Positions 38,201 through 45,530 of a stretch of DNA of 64,000 nt are shown here, in pieces (the stretch's first letter is position 1; the number at the start of each line of letters is the position of its first letter). The stretch is from NCBI RefSeq assembly GCF_026230105.1, contig NC_079485.1:15322872-15386871 (forward strand). Direction: 5' to 3'. The position numbers were made by a program, and so were the translations under genes. Origin of the DNA: Diorhabda sublineata. Lineage: Eukaryota; Arthropoda; Insecta; Coleoptera; Chrysomelidae. The notes beneath the pieces are model-generated. The model searched no databases. It saw only the letters and a list, made by a program, of their open reading frames with translations, and was not told the origin of the DNA.

Positions 38201-41200
38201 CACTCGTAGGATTTGTCGAATCGTCCTACACGTGAAAAAAAGTATTACTTTACTCACTTGTTGCATAAATAACTATTTGTTCATCTCGTGTAAAAATTTT
38301 GGAGTTCACTATATAATATATCAATTTGAATGAAATCATTACTCAATGTTAAGCATAACTGAATTAAATCTCGCAATTAAATAGAGAAACAATAAAAACC
38401 GTTAGTTCCAGTAGAACTAAATAATAATAGTAACAAAAAAAGTGATTGGACCAACAGCCATTTCAAAATTAGTGCATAGAACGTCGCATTAACACAATCC
38501 AAGTACCTACAAAATGCGGTCAGCTAGCAGCAATATCAGTTACATAATCTAACTGCAACTTAGTAACAGTACAGTGGCGTCAGAATAATTTTAATATCAC
38601 ATAATTTTTTTTAAATCAGTATTTTATAATATAATAAATCGGTAATGTATTGTAGACAATTTTCACAATCTTTTTGCCTACCCCATAATCCATACGATAA
38701 ATTTTAAAATAATACAAATTCCTTTATCATGTCTTCAAGTGAAAATCTCGGAACGGTGTCTTACTAACCAAAAATAGTGTCTACCATTTGGTGACTTTAT
38801 ACGAGGGCATGTTTATATTTTGTCGGTGAGTGCGACAAGTTAAAACTTGGGAGTACGGAATCATTTGTTCATCCATCTTCGAGCAATTCTTGTATATATG
38901 TTACGCTCAAATACCGAAAATGGCCAGTGGCCGTTTAAAACAGCCACAACGCGTTCTGTGCGACTTACCTTTGCCAGAACGCGTTGTGGCTGTTCTGATA
39001 TAGCCAGAACCCGAATGAAGATTATTTTAGATTTAGAAGACGTCAGCTCACGTAATAAAATGCTGATTATTAATAATCATTTGGTAACTAAGCACTCATT
39101 ATTTGAATAAATGTTTAATGACAATGTTTTATATCCATATGTCAATAGTTAATATAACTAACCTAACCTAAGCTAACTGCGTCAAACTACAATGCAATTC
39201 AAAATGCCACAACAATTCCTCATGCAAGAAAAAGGTGGATATGCAGCGAAGATTGATTTTAGTAATATACTGTTTTACATTAAAACTACTGTTAATAATT
39301 TATCTGTTGACATATAAAAACGTTGTCATTAAACATTTATTCAAATAATGAGTTTTGTTACCAAATGATTATTAATAAGCAGCATTTTATAACGTGAGCT
39401 GACGTCTTCTGAATCTAAAATAATTTCATTCGGGTTCTGGCTATATCATTTGACATTTTTGATATAACTTGTGAACCTGCAACATGGAATTTCTTTTTTT
39501 TTCTCTTTTTTAAAATGCTTATGTAAAACTTATTTTATTATTTCTAAATAAAATATTAGGAATTATATCATAACAAAGTCCTACTTCAAATTCACATATT
39601 TGAAATATCCAGAAAAACGAATTTACGACGATTATTTGTCGAAATTGTTAGAAAAAAATGCCGAAATAATGTAAGCAAAAAGGGGTTACATCAATGACTC
39701 AAAAATATGTAACTACTAAATTTCTTAGACCTTTTAATATATTATTTCCAAATGTTCTTGATTTTAGGTCTCTTCTATTTTAAAATTACTTTTTTTAACA
39801 ATTTTTGAAAGATTGATAAAAAATTGTCATTTCGACTAATTTTAATTCTTTATCAAAATATATATTTAACGTCAATTTTTTATCAATCTTCCAAAAATGA
39901 TTAACAAAAACTAATTTTAAAATAGGAGAGATCTAAAATCAAGAACATTTAGAAGCATTAACAATTACTAAATATATATCAGCGTTTTCGAAGTGGGATT
40001 GTGGCAAAATTAAATTAAACACCTAAGTGTACTAACTCTAATATATTTCCTAGCTTTCGAATACGTATGTATTCATCGTCTGGGAAATAATTAGTCAAGA
40101 ATTCGGGGTTTTAAAATTGTTTTTTCTCTCAAAAAACATTAAATTCGTCGATTTCTAAAATCAATATTCAAATTGACGCTTGATTTTATCGTTAGTGTAT
40201 GTGTTATTGATTTTTACAAGTTCAAGTTGGTCAAAAATTGAATTTTCTACACTTAATCAAGACAATCATTTAAAATAATTAATTTGATTGTATTATTGAT
40301 GCTTTTTTATTAGACAACTTTCATGCTGAAAGTTGAAAATTCGACGATAATCTGTCACAAAATTAAAAATTTGTAGGAGAATATATATATGTATAAAACA
40401 TTATTAACAAACTCTACTAAATCAAACTACTCTTAAGAGCAATATAATGAAATTTTAGGGTCTAATTCCTAAAGTAGACAATCCTTTGTAGTCCTACTAA
40501 AAAAATGTTCTTCAACTTTAAATAATATTGTGTGGTTGTGTCGTAACAATATTTTGAAGTTTAAATGTAATGAGAAAAAATCCTCCTTTAAAAAATCTTA
40601 GTGCGCCTCTGTAATAATATCAGTGAGTTAAAAGGTGAAAGTAAAATAAAATCTAGCACGACTTTATCTTAATTTTACTAATAATTGGGGAGGATTGAGA
40701 AGTATTAGAATTATAAATGTTGCAAGATGTTTAAGGTTAACAGTGACGGCGATTTCCAAACAAAGAAAAGAAAAAAATATCAGTCACTATTTTTTTAATA
40801 AATGGAATATACGATGGTGTAATAATTTCTATATTAAAAAGTAGTGCCAATTAGAAAAAAACTGCTTCTGGTTTAAGATAGAGCTATATTTGTTTCTCTG
40901 TGCGATGATTAGTGAAACGAGATAATACCATAGAAAAATATCATAATTATGTAATGGAAAATTGGTACGGAAAAAAACGTCCCTACGTTACGGTGCCTAT
41001 AATATTCATTTTCTCTGTCGTTCGAGAACTTTATCTATACTGCGCATGTTTGAGAACACGCAGAATCGAGCAGGAACCTCGGAAGGTAGATAAGTCGTTA
41101 TCATTCTGTCTTTTTTAGTCGGAACAGCTTCCACTTAGAAACTGTTCATATAGAAGTATTACATATATATTAAGAGAAATATAATGATGGAAGGAAAACG

Positions 41201-42751
41201 ATAAAAGAAATTAAAAGGAACGCTTGACAGATATATTCTTCTAATATTGGAAGACGAATTCTATCGAACGAGCAGTCTACAATTACATGTCTATGAAAAT
41301 AGCGATATTCTTAACTAAACTTCTTTTTATATATGATCAAAATAACTACTTAAAAAAGAAGAATATTTAGTTTTATATGATGGGGTGTTGTAACAACTGA
41401 CTTTTCCTCGTAAATATTATTCGATTTAAAAATAGAAAAGTTGTACTTGTACTTGTAAATGTGAGTGATAATAATAAAAAAATTCAAAATGTCAACATAT
41501 AATAAGGACACAAAACAAAATCTCGAATGTAATAGTCAATTTTTTGAAATATAGTAACATAACTGTTTCATTATACCACTGGATGATAGTTCGTAATCTT
41601 TTTTTAATTTAAAATGATATCCAATCAACATCAAATAATTTATTAAAAGATATATTGATCTGTCCTTGAATGAAAGACATTTCATATAAAAAACCAAATA
41701 GACAAATAATTCAAGCAGTTTAAAATAATTATAATTTTTTTAATGACAGATTCTACAGCCTTGGCCTCCTTTGACAACTTGAAGATTTCGAAAGAGCTAA
41801 GATACCTTAAAAATGAAATACATTGAATCGATGACTTCTATCCTTTGATAGAATATAATTTTATGTTATTAAATATACCATTAAAGTTGTTGAAACAAAT
41901 GTAAATACATTTATTAAACATAATTTTTCACCTGTTATGTGAAACTATGAAATTATTTCTGTATTTCAATTCACTAAATATAATGTAATTTAACCAGTGG
42001 CGTACTTAGAAGGAATCTTACGTCACAGAAATTTGAGTGTAGCTGATTTATTCATTGACCATTGACATTGTAACCAAAAATAAAATTAGTAATTAAAATA
42101 AAAATTTACCTGAATATGAAGATGTGGATGTTTCTAACAATTTAAATGTGAAAGGTATATGAACCTTCATCATATTCATTTGAGGTATTCTATGTGGTAC
42201 TTGATGTATGGGTGTAGGAAATACAAAGTCTTCTCCATGCACTCGTAGTACCATCATGTTCCTGAAAATTTTTCATGTTTTTTATGTTATTGAGAAATTA
42301 TTTTATATACTTTTTAGCAGTAAATAGTATATGACAAAAAGTTTATTCTTATAAATTGTATTTATGTGACTTCTATTTATCAATTGTTTTCAAGAAAAAA
42401 TAATTAGAAACTGCTCATAATAGTAATTTTTATATATGAACAATTTTTAAAATTAGTATTCTATTATAATATTATCTATTATAGTATTTCTCTCGATTTT
42501 GAAACAAAACTTTTGCCATTTTGCCAGAATAGACTGTGAACATAAAATTCATCATCAAATATTTTACTATGTAAATCAAAAATCAGGTTAAAACAACAAA
42601 AAAACTTCTCAAATCATAAATTCACACTTTTAAAAGCAAAAATTATTTGAAAATTATTTGGTAAATAATTGGTTTATCTCTGTTGACATATAAATAAACT
42701 TCAAAGAATGATAATCTCTATCAAAATATTTTGATACAGGCCAAAATAGAG

Positions 42752-42827
<76 letters not shown>

Positions 42828-43430
42828 GTATGTATAAAATATTGGGTGAGAAGTTCTTGGTCAATAGCCTTTTAGGACACAAATAGTCGTTTTGTTGTAA
42901 CAAAAATTTTTTAATTCCACTGGAACTGCAGGAATTTAAAATGCTGGAATATTCTATCCAAAATTCACACTTTTTAGTTTTAGTTAAAATGAAAATACTT
43001 TTATATTTAAACTGGTTACTTTATTTAAAGTCATGTGAGTGTAAATAGGAATGAGATTAAATACAGATAAATTAAAATTTGGAAAAAAATCTGTGAATTA
43101 GTTCTCAACAAACGTTAATGCATAATGGAAATTTTAACTCTTTAACGGAAATATGTATAGTAAATGAAAATAATTTAGTAAAGAATCAAATATAAAGTGA
43201 TACGGAGCTAGAAAATGTAGGATGAAGAAAAACGGACCAAAAATAAATTATCACATGATTGTTTTCGTATGTACAGTAGCTTATTTTTATACTGTTTTTT
43301 TTTAAATTTAAAATTACCTGGTTATGAATAAAAACATTGCACAAAAACATAACAGCACTGCGAGCACCGAAATAATGTTCGACAATTCAGCTGCCGACAC
43401 TAGTAACGTAGTCATTGTCTTTGTCACCAT
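14210..43430 (-). CDS. CGRRF1: CGRRF1-like RING-finger membrane protein (7 exons)
   Basis: Predicted E3 ubiquitin ligase anchored in a membrane. Exons on minus are 43430-43318, 42261-42110, 17894-17723, 17671-17530, 17471-17364, 17281-17070 and 14417-14210. All junctions are GT-AG and phases add up to 1107 nt, 368 residues plus stop; human CGRRF1 is near 332. Residues 15-36 form one hydrophobic membrane segment. Exon 3 carries a CCTSSQGKYGIRVYWGV block typical of the family. The RING is at about 284-318: CVVC, then LPCRHTCICASC, then CPMCRGPI, with all eight ligands present. The RING is split by an intron inside the CR/H motif. Intron 2 is about 24.2 kb and full of transposons, whereas introns 3-5 are 51-82 bp. 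The neighbouring COG1-like gene is convergent. Confidence 0.85.
15060..15400 (+). pseudogene. Gypsy-like integrase zinc-binding fragment
   Basis: The plus strand reads SIHCLSHPGVKATAKLISRQ near 15205-15265, then a stop, then ECQRLKVLCQ. This resembles the HHCC module at the start of a Ty3/gypsy integrase (HxxxxHPG...ATxxLIxxxF...CxxCQ). The first cysteine is degenerate. It lies in CGRRF1 intron 6 and is only a short relic of an LTR retrotransposon. Confidence 0.55.
15780..16220 (+). pseudogene. CR1/L2-like non-LTR retrotransposon C-terminus
   Basis: The open frame 15899-16216 contains RGDLIETYKILAHIY, TKQQLRGHSRKLSKER and LPRKNFLTNCILYMWNALEE. It corresponds to the conserved end of CR1/L2-type ORF2 proteins (RGDLIExYKIL...LRGHSxKLxKxR...FSxRVxxxWNxLP). 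It lies in CGRRF1 intron 6, opposite in strand to the gene. The upstream RT is missing, as is usual for 5'-truncated copies. Confidence 0.75.
16300..17030 (-). pseudogene. R1/jockey-like retrotransposon RNase H fragment
   Basis: On minus from about 16960 downward the reading is LTDGILNLPPLHLKEK, then CYTDGYESE with GAGLGFF, then GIPGNEKADSL near 16590-16625. These are the conserved first-aspartate and GIPGNExAD motifs of the RNase H domain in R1/I/jockey-type elements. Stops interrupt it. It ends close to CGRRF1 exon 6. Confidence 0.7.
18234..18275. repeat. Inverted repeat upstream of THAP gene
   Basis: Perfect ten-base arms GTGGACGCCA and TGGCGTCCAC are separated by 22 bases. The site is about 500 bases upstream of the THAP start codon and could be a binding site or part of an element end. 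Confidence 0.45.
18420..21330 (+). pseudogene. THAP-domain gene, split and frameshifted (P-element-like)
   Basis: A likely untranslated exon ends at a strong donor (AAG/GTAAGT, 18563/18564). Exon 2 (18750-18860) starts at ATG 18752 and encodes MAGNKCELSKRSD, then YRFPVNDLTRCQKWIIHS. This is the first half of a THAP zinc finger (C-x-n-C, RFP, W). The second half appears at 20950-21060: NAVLANLSQKSLRNKLICSK, then YFSENISQSKR. A coiled coil follows with LQEENGRLRKELTNARKKVN near 21260-21320. THAP plus leucine zipper is the N-terminal plan of P-element transposases. The join between halves does not keep frame, there are stops at 21108 and near 21190, and no catalytic domain follows. It is probably a dead P-like element or THAP pseudogene in CGRRF1 intron 2. 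Confidence 0.6.
18901..20924. other. Intron-like AT-rich stretch between THAP halves
   Basis: About 2 kb of A/T-rich sequence with no gene, repeat array or element ends that I can recognise. It would be the intron of the THAP gene if the two halves belong together. Confidence 0.35.
21316..21347. repeat. Perfect hairpin at the end of the THAP coiled coil
   Basis: Arms AAAGGATTTTAG and CTAAAATCCTTT (12 bases, perfect) flank the loop ACCACCAC. The left arm includes the stop codon of the coiled-coil reading. Confidence 0.7.
21540..21745. repeat. Diverged copy of the Tc1-type terminal foldback
   Basis: Shares TTTCTTAGACCTTTTGATAT, AAATGTCTCTTCTGTTTTAA and a right end TCAAGAACATTTAGATGTAT with the better preserved copy at 39716-39965. 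It is degenerate and non-coding. Confidence 0.5.
22290..22930 (+). pseudogene. Non-LTR reverse transcriptase fragment
   Basis: Readings include TTPDNFNNHFVNVTKNLSNS near 22508-22570, and GGDRNKASNYRPIALLLTLT followed by KIIDRLVKKRL near 22760-22850. The latter is the KGGD...NYRPISLL motif that opens RT domains of CR1/L2-type elements. Frame changes and a premature end make it a relic in CGRRF1 intron 2. Confidence 0.75.
23187..23402. mobile_element. TTAA-flanked foldback element (piggyBac-type MITE)
   Basis: Two 48-base arms (23189-23236 and 23353-23400) are inverted with three mismatches. The element body starts ATGACAACATC and ends GATATAGTCAT. It is bordered on both sides by TTAA (23187-23190 and 23399-23402), the target duplicated by piggyBac transposases. 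The interior is non-coding. A piggyBac C-terminal remnant begins about 150 bases to the right. Confidence 0.75.
23560..23950 (+). pseudogene. piggyBac-like transposase C-terminal remnant
   Basis: Mixed frames read LAGKDVEVI then AIELLFGTKMVNAHILYKK near 23585-23660. This is the conserved block before the C-terminal zinc finger of piggyBac transposases (AIELLLGTxVVNAWILYKK). Later readings HCLVKKECPSHKVRK and VRNKICRGCGENS fit the basic, cysteine-containing tail. Several stops and frameshifts are present, and the catalytic core is missing. Confidence 0.6.
23951..25045. other. Intronic stretch, nothing recognised
   Basis: AT-rich sequence. The part from about 24870 to 25045 is more GC-rich and leads into the next transposase, so it may be that element's 5' end, but I could not define its boundary. 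Confidence 0.35.
25046..25450 (+). pseudogene. Broken DDE-type transposase, N-terminal part
   Basis: The start ATG at 25046 gives MSDTDTAGEVFVIS. The frame then shifts to KKDKKLHLNASEKQMI and NIYKNEMQENDDKNFDDVI, followed by ISSVYGIIREYRA. A second shift gives NELPTVNKILGVNEDKDLPD at 25372-25430. The arrangement (helix-turn-helix start, then an LPTVxK...NEDxDLPxFxR block) resembles eukaryotic transposase-like proteins with a later DDE domain. The catalytic region is absent because a tandem repeat begins where it should continue. The family call is tentative. Confidence 0.5.
25436..25863 (+). repeat. Tandem repeat, ~143 bp unit, about three copies
   Basis: The anchor CATCRCCGTCGTGWTATGCG starts at 25450 and 25592, and a diverged version at 25735, so periods are 142 and 143. 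Each unit also contains TCAAAAACCCCCAGGATTTC or a close variant, and CCAGGAAACGAC. The first unit begins inside the broken transposase reading. Confidence 0.8.
25864..26690. other. Intronic stretch, nothing recognised
   Basis: AT-rich sequence without gene-like frames or repeats that I can identify. Confidence 0.35.
26700..27350 (-). pseudogene. Tc1-like transposase remnant, second copy
   Basis: On minus the reading from 27217 is WQWIKQHKNWMQWERVFWSD then ELLFEIFGSKTRVFVSKSKG, followed by a VKPGESSVMISGCF-like block. This is the first-aspartate region of Tc1 transposases. Further on, SQSPDLNSIGLF and DKLDREG appear in another frame. The end near 26707-26740 carries AAATGAAGAACATTTAGATG, matching the terminal sequence seen at 39940-39960. 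It is frameshifted and dead. Confidence 0.75.
27880..28380 (+). repeat. Unclassified repeat sharing a palindromic core with 12364-12440
   Basis: Segment 27935-28005 matches 12364-12440 and contains the perfect 20-base palindrome CTGGTGAACCGGTTCACCAG at 27960-27979. An open minus frame at 28355-28164 has the patch GFSHLQCWGCGELVCDC. I cannot identify a protein family. Confidence 0.5.
28558..29236 (-). mobile_element. mariner copy with internal deletion
   Basis: Nearly the same element as 36845-38115. The minus reading 28925-28692 gives LLFDLLKHPPYSTDLAPSDY then HLFPQLIRSLKG, followed by FSSNEEVIKSVEVWFAEQEE, the third-aspartate region and C-terminus of a mariner transposase. Compared with the other copy, the segment equivalent to 37444-37754 is missing, with GATCGGTCAT at the junction. 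The left terminus GGATGTATTGAAAAATTC is present; the other end is lost. Confidence 0.8.
29237..30530. other. Intronic stretch, nothing recognised
   Basis: AT-rich DNA. The open frame at 29663-29857 has no recognisable features. Confidence 0.3.
30530..31800 (-). pseudogene. R2-like (RLE-type) non-LTR retrotransposon, 3' half
   Basis: On minus the frame 31788-31420 contains a LGIPTSYHVRQKPDYTIAEI block, then LADLRQVDETLL and QKLDVVVTFLLSWLDF, the post-palm region of R2-clade reverse transcriptases. The C-terminal endonuclease follows near 30850-30780: EADIVIKND then ITIIDVALTFENR, the restriction-like-endonuclease core (normally RPD...D). The end at 30750-30565 reads GALGSWDWNYEAVLQSL and RRLMISDTIRWSREW. 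The catalytic proline-aspartate appears as alanine-aspartate, and frames are broken, so it is dead. R2 elements normally sit in 28S rDNA; no rDNA is visible here. Confidence 0.7.
31801..33073. other. Intronic stretch, nothing firmly recognised
   Basis: 31801-32000 is moderately GC-rich and may be more of the R2-like element on minus. The rest is AT-rich without features. Confidence 0.3.
33074..33761. mobile_element. 688 bp element with ~130 bp terminal inverted repeats
   Basis: The left arm (33074-33201) and right arm (about 33632-33761) are inverted copies sharing GCCGGCAATCTC, CTGTGATCGCGGAATTGCAA and AATCGACAGCYATTAATTAG. They differ only at scattered positions. The trinucleotide CTA borders both ends (33071-33073 and 33762-33764), a candidate 3 bp target duplication. 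The 430 bp interior is non-coding and includes a smaller inverted pair GGTATGCG/CGCATACC near 33384-33424. Confidence 0.75.
33765..34400 (+). pseudogene. Non-LTR reverse transcriptase C-terminal remnant
   Basis: Readings include LHMNLNKTKYMHFSKMQDQN near 33765-33825 and IEKVQKYKYLGIWI near 33850-33895 (the LxxxKT and YKYLG motifs at the end of RT). Later come IYSILLYGMEKAA and WVDRV/IANEEVLRKM-type text near 34000-34150, and a terminal block with SWLRNLREWYNCT around 34290-34320. Frame changes abound. It belongs to the group whose RT start is seen at 8770-9450, possibly the same clade. Confidence 0.7.
34440..35060 (-). pseudogene. irritans-type mariner, central part deleted
   Basis: On minus the frame starts at 35040, MIFYDFRLGFNKQQCRLLVM. 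It continues VCRWFSEFNRGRTSQQDEF, then PKNIDTVRKLI and HVTYREIETHLGISS, the N-terminal helix-turn-helix region of the irritans group. After 34729 it jumps to PLEQ..INSKWY and KNIFEQSKHRIDRSS-like readings that belong near the C-terminus. About the middle third, including the first catalytic aspartate, is gone. Confidence 0.75.
35308..35390. repeat. ~40 bp direct repeat beside the Crypton
   Basis: AAAAAAGTACCGTAGCGG...CATTTTTTCACGC is followed directly by AAAAAAAGTGCCGTAACG...CATTTTTTAACGC, two diverged direct copies. They lie about 150 bases before the Crypton start codon and could be part of its 5' end. Confidence 0.55.
35539..36634 (+). pseudogene. Crypton tyrosine-recombinase remnant
   Basis: Starts at ATG 35539 (MESNSEESLNYTPEDVVESA) with NLLPEKSREQYLKEYNSFM, the SAM-like N-terminal core-binding region. 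After a stop at 35761 and frame changes, box A appears as GIAGALQREELYKMKCNDI near 36010-36065. Box B follows as GHTFRHSLASLLVDSGSDII near 36357-36415, then KKHGG-KSNTVAESYVDD near 36424-36475. The recombinase arginine, the HxxR pair and the tyrosine are all still visible. The tryptophan of HGGW is a TGA stop. It is an inactive Crypton-type DNA transposon in CGRRF1 intron 2. Confidence 0.75.
36845..38115 (-). mobile_element. mariner element, nearly full length but broken
   Basis: Transposase frame from ATG 37956 to a stop at 36919-36921, about 345 codons. N-terminal text MSTEIVKIEKLDSQAIIKYM is followed by an in-frame TAA after INTLRD, then NWTARFKRGKFSIEDDDRSG and VPENIDAVQDMILSDRRIG. The first aspartate region is VTMDDTWVY and the end of the frame is NKCIQLRGEYVE. 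The outer ends carry GGATGTATTGA-type inverted termini near 36856 (diverged) and 38105. Several frameshifts lie between. The deleted sister copy is at 28558-29236. Confidence 0.8.
38170..38250. repeat. Nested hairpins
   Basis: TTTTTTTCACGT near 38170 and ACGTGAAAAAAA near 38236 are inverted, with CGTAGGA/TCCTAC inverted inside. The function is not evident; it may be an element end. Confidence 0.45.
38939..38994. repeat. Perfect 20-base hairpin
   Basis: Arms AACAGCCACAACGCGTTCTG (38939-38958) and its exact reverse complement (38975-38994) enclose a 16-base loop. It abuts the long inverted-repeat element starting at 38997. Confidence 0.8.
38997..39447. mobile_element. ~450 bp element with ~135 bp inverted repeats
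   Basis: The left arm (38997-39140) and right arm (about 39310-39447) are inverted copies of each other, sharing GATATAGCCAGAACCCGAAT, AGAAGACGTCAGCTCACG and TATTAATAATCATTTGGTAA. Differences are few. The interior is about 170 bp of non-coding sequence. It is a non-autonomous foldback element of unknown family. Confidence 0.75.
39590..39965. mobile_element. Tc1-type 3' end with ~75 bp foldback arms
   Basis: 39590-39715 matches the 3' coding end of the Tc1 remnant at 722-880 (shared AATATCC.GAAAAACGAATW and TTGTCGAAATTGTTA). It runs into arms 39750-39827 and 39876-39953 that are inverted (AATGTTCTTGATTTTAGGTC versus GATCTAAAATCAAGAACATT). The product is a deletion derivative keeping the tail and both termini. 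Confidence 0.7.
39966..42109. other. End of CGRRF1 intron 2, nothing recognised
   Basis: AT-rich sequence. An open frame at 40912-41118 has no identifiable features. Confidence 0.3.
42754..42835. repeat. (AT)31 and (GTAT)5 microsatellite
   Basis: 62 bases of uninterrupted AT alternation run directly into five GTAT units. It lies in CGRRF1 intron 1 and is likely length-variable. Confidence 0.95.
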
Positions 43431-44535
43431 TTACAATAATCACTAAACATTTCGCGTTACTAATCCTGCATTTACAATGTAAACTGTTTACAAGAAATGA
43501 AGTATTGTTTGCTCGTACATTCCCCCTTTTAATATTTTGATTTGGCATTGACTACAGTCAATTTATGACATTGAAGTCCTTGAAGTGATCTCTTCTTTTT
43601 TTTGTAATACGTAAATTGTCACTTGTCAGTCACTCACCTGCCACAGTAGTTTCTCTATAATCGATTGTAGTTCTAATGAACCCTATTACATATTATTTAA
43701 ATAAAATCCAATGAGTTAATTTTCATTGCTAATATTAAAATATTTAATTTTACTTCTAACGTGGTTTATATTCTATGCAGGATGCTTCTCAAGTACTATA
43801 AGAGCTAGCTCAACAGCTCATTTAATAATGTAATATGTACCTACTTATCTTTCAAAATTTAAGGAACAGCAAAATATTATGGGGCGATTGATTATATACA
43901 AATTAAAAATAACTGAATATCTTTGGGCACGTTGACTTAATTAAAACATACAATAAGTAATGTTCAAAGTAGTTCTCAAAGATATACCTAAAAAGAACTA
44001 TATTTTAAATGGAGAGATATTAGAGGTTTTTAGATAATACTGTATTGCTTGATTCTTCATTTCATTAATTATGAGGAATACACATCTTCAAAATGAGGAC
44101 TATGGAAATTTCTTTATTTAATAGTTGATTATTATTACTAGGGCTGAATGATTGTGTAATTGTACTTTTTTTGAACATTACGACGAATAAAAGAAATCAG
44201 CAAGTTTTTAAGTATATTAATCTTTATTCCAGTTGCTGGAAGTAATGTTCTCAAATTTTCTCCTTTGTACGTAATTAATCAATATCACTCTCATATGCAG
44301 AACTCTCTGCATATTTTTTCCAGCACTATTTTCAACATAAAATAGAAAATTTTTATCATTCTTTAACTTTCTCATAATTCGTATTTGGCAGGATTATCAT
44401 GGAATTCTAGAACTACTTACTTTAATTCTTATTTTTGTGTTTTATATTATTTACACTTCATCTAAATGTACCATTGTTCATTTTTACTTTACAACTTTAA
44501 TTGTTAAATTCTTAACTTTTATGTATGTCTTTCCA
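43431..44535. other. 5' flank of CGRRF1 and intergenic spacer
   Basis: Upstream of the CGRRF1 start codon on minus. No TATA box or initiator that I would defend, and no element ends. A weak GGCCCTCGGGCATAGGG...TAAATAAATAAATG segment near 44547-44583 resembles a non-LTR 3' tail with a short TAAA run. Confidence 0.35.
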
Positions 44536-44659
44536 ATCTTTTAATTGGCCCTCGGGCATAGGGTGGTGTAAATAAATAAATGAAATAGTTAATTTTGCCT
44601 AGGGCATATTTGGTGTAGCACCATATTTAAAACTTCCATATTAATTTCCTTAAAAAGTT

Positions 44660-45160
44660 GTCATTAATCCGTGTAATTTGTGTGCATAATTTCTGCTTCA
44701 GAACTTTGTTTTTTAATGTGTGTATATGTGTTGAGATTCAGGATCTCTTGTGTCCCCTTGCCGTGGCACTGTGAATACATCTGATCTATTAATCCCACTC
44801 CTTTTAAAAAATTCAGGATTTGAGATGGCTCTAGCTGCCAAAGATCTTGATTAAACCTCATAGGTGTGATGCTCTTATACATTGCGATAGAATGAGAATA
44901 GAGGTTTTGTTCTATAGATAACAGAATCTATATTTTGGATTCTCTGCTAAATTTAGCGTCTTCAGGTGTCCATTGAAATGGCAATGTCCCCAAAAGGCTC
45001 CGGTTATTTTCTTAAATTGTCCTAACTTGGATTGATACCTTTAATATATCTTTGTTATGTTTCCATGAGTATCTTCGACTGTCTCAGCCCTTTTAAATTT
45101 CTGCAGTGGCTGGTTAACTTTGATTATTAACAAGTCAAACTGTTTAGGAACTTGAAGCAA
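44660..45160 (-). pseudogene. Non-LTR retrotransposon C-terminus and 3' tail
   Basis: On minus, FKKITGAFWGHCHFNGHL near 45025-44970 resembles the LTGHCxLxGHL block that follows RNase H in jockey-like elements. FNQDLWQLEPSQILNFLKGV then GLIDQ near 44845-44780 matches the tail at 9840-9920. A shared GGGGACACAAGAGATCC follows the stop region. It is frameshifted. Confidence 0.65.
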
Positions 45161-45530
45161 CCTAGAGAATCGGAGATTCAGCCAAAGTGAGCAATGTTAT
45201 TCATAAAATAGAAATGTTGAAATGGAGCTGTGCTAGTTGCACCTCGTTAGAAGGAGCTATAACAGATGGGACCTCCAACTATAAGATAATAGTGGACCAG
45301 AATGTTGCTGTATGTATGAAATTGTAAAGTTTACAGAAACATGGAGAAGGATTGCAACAAATTTTCATTATATAAGAGAATTGTTCAAACCAAATTTATT
45401 AATTTCTTTGTAACAAATACATAACAAATGAACAGTTTTTGTACACAGTACATTAATCTACAAAATATTGAATTTTGTAATTGAAAAATAAATTAACTGG
45501 AAATTTCTCACTTGCCACGAGAAGCTTTAA

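Noticed and set aside
40912..41118. Open plus frame with basic C-terminus
   Set aside because: Single short frame with no family signal and no splice sites in a repeat-rich intron.
42721..42903. Minus frame of repeated Ile-Tyr
   Set aside because: It is the translation of the AT microsatellite, not a gene.
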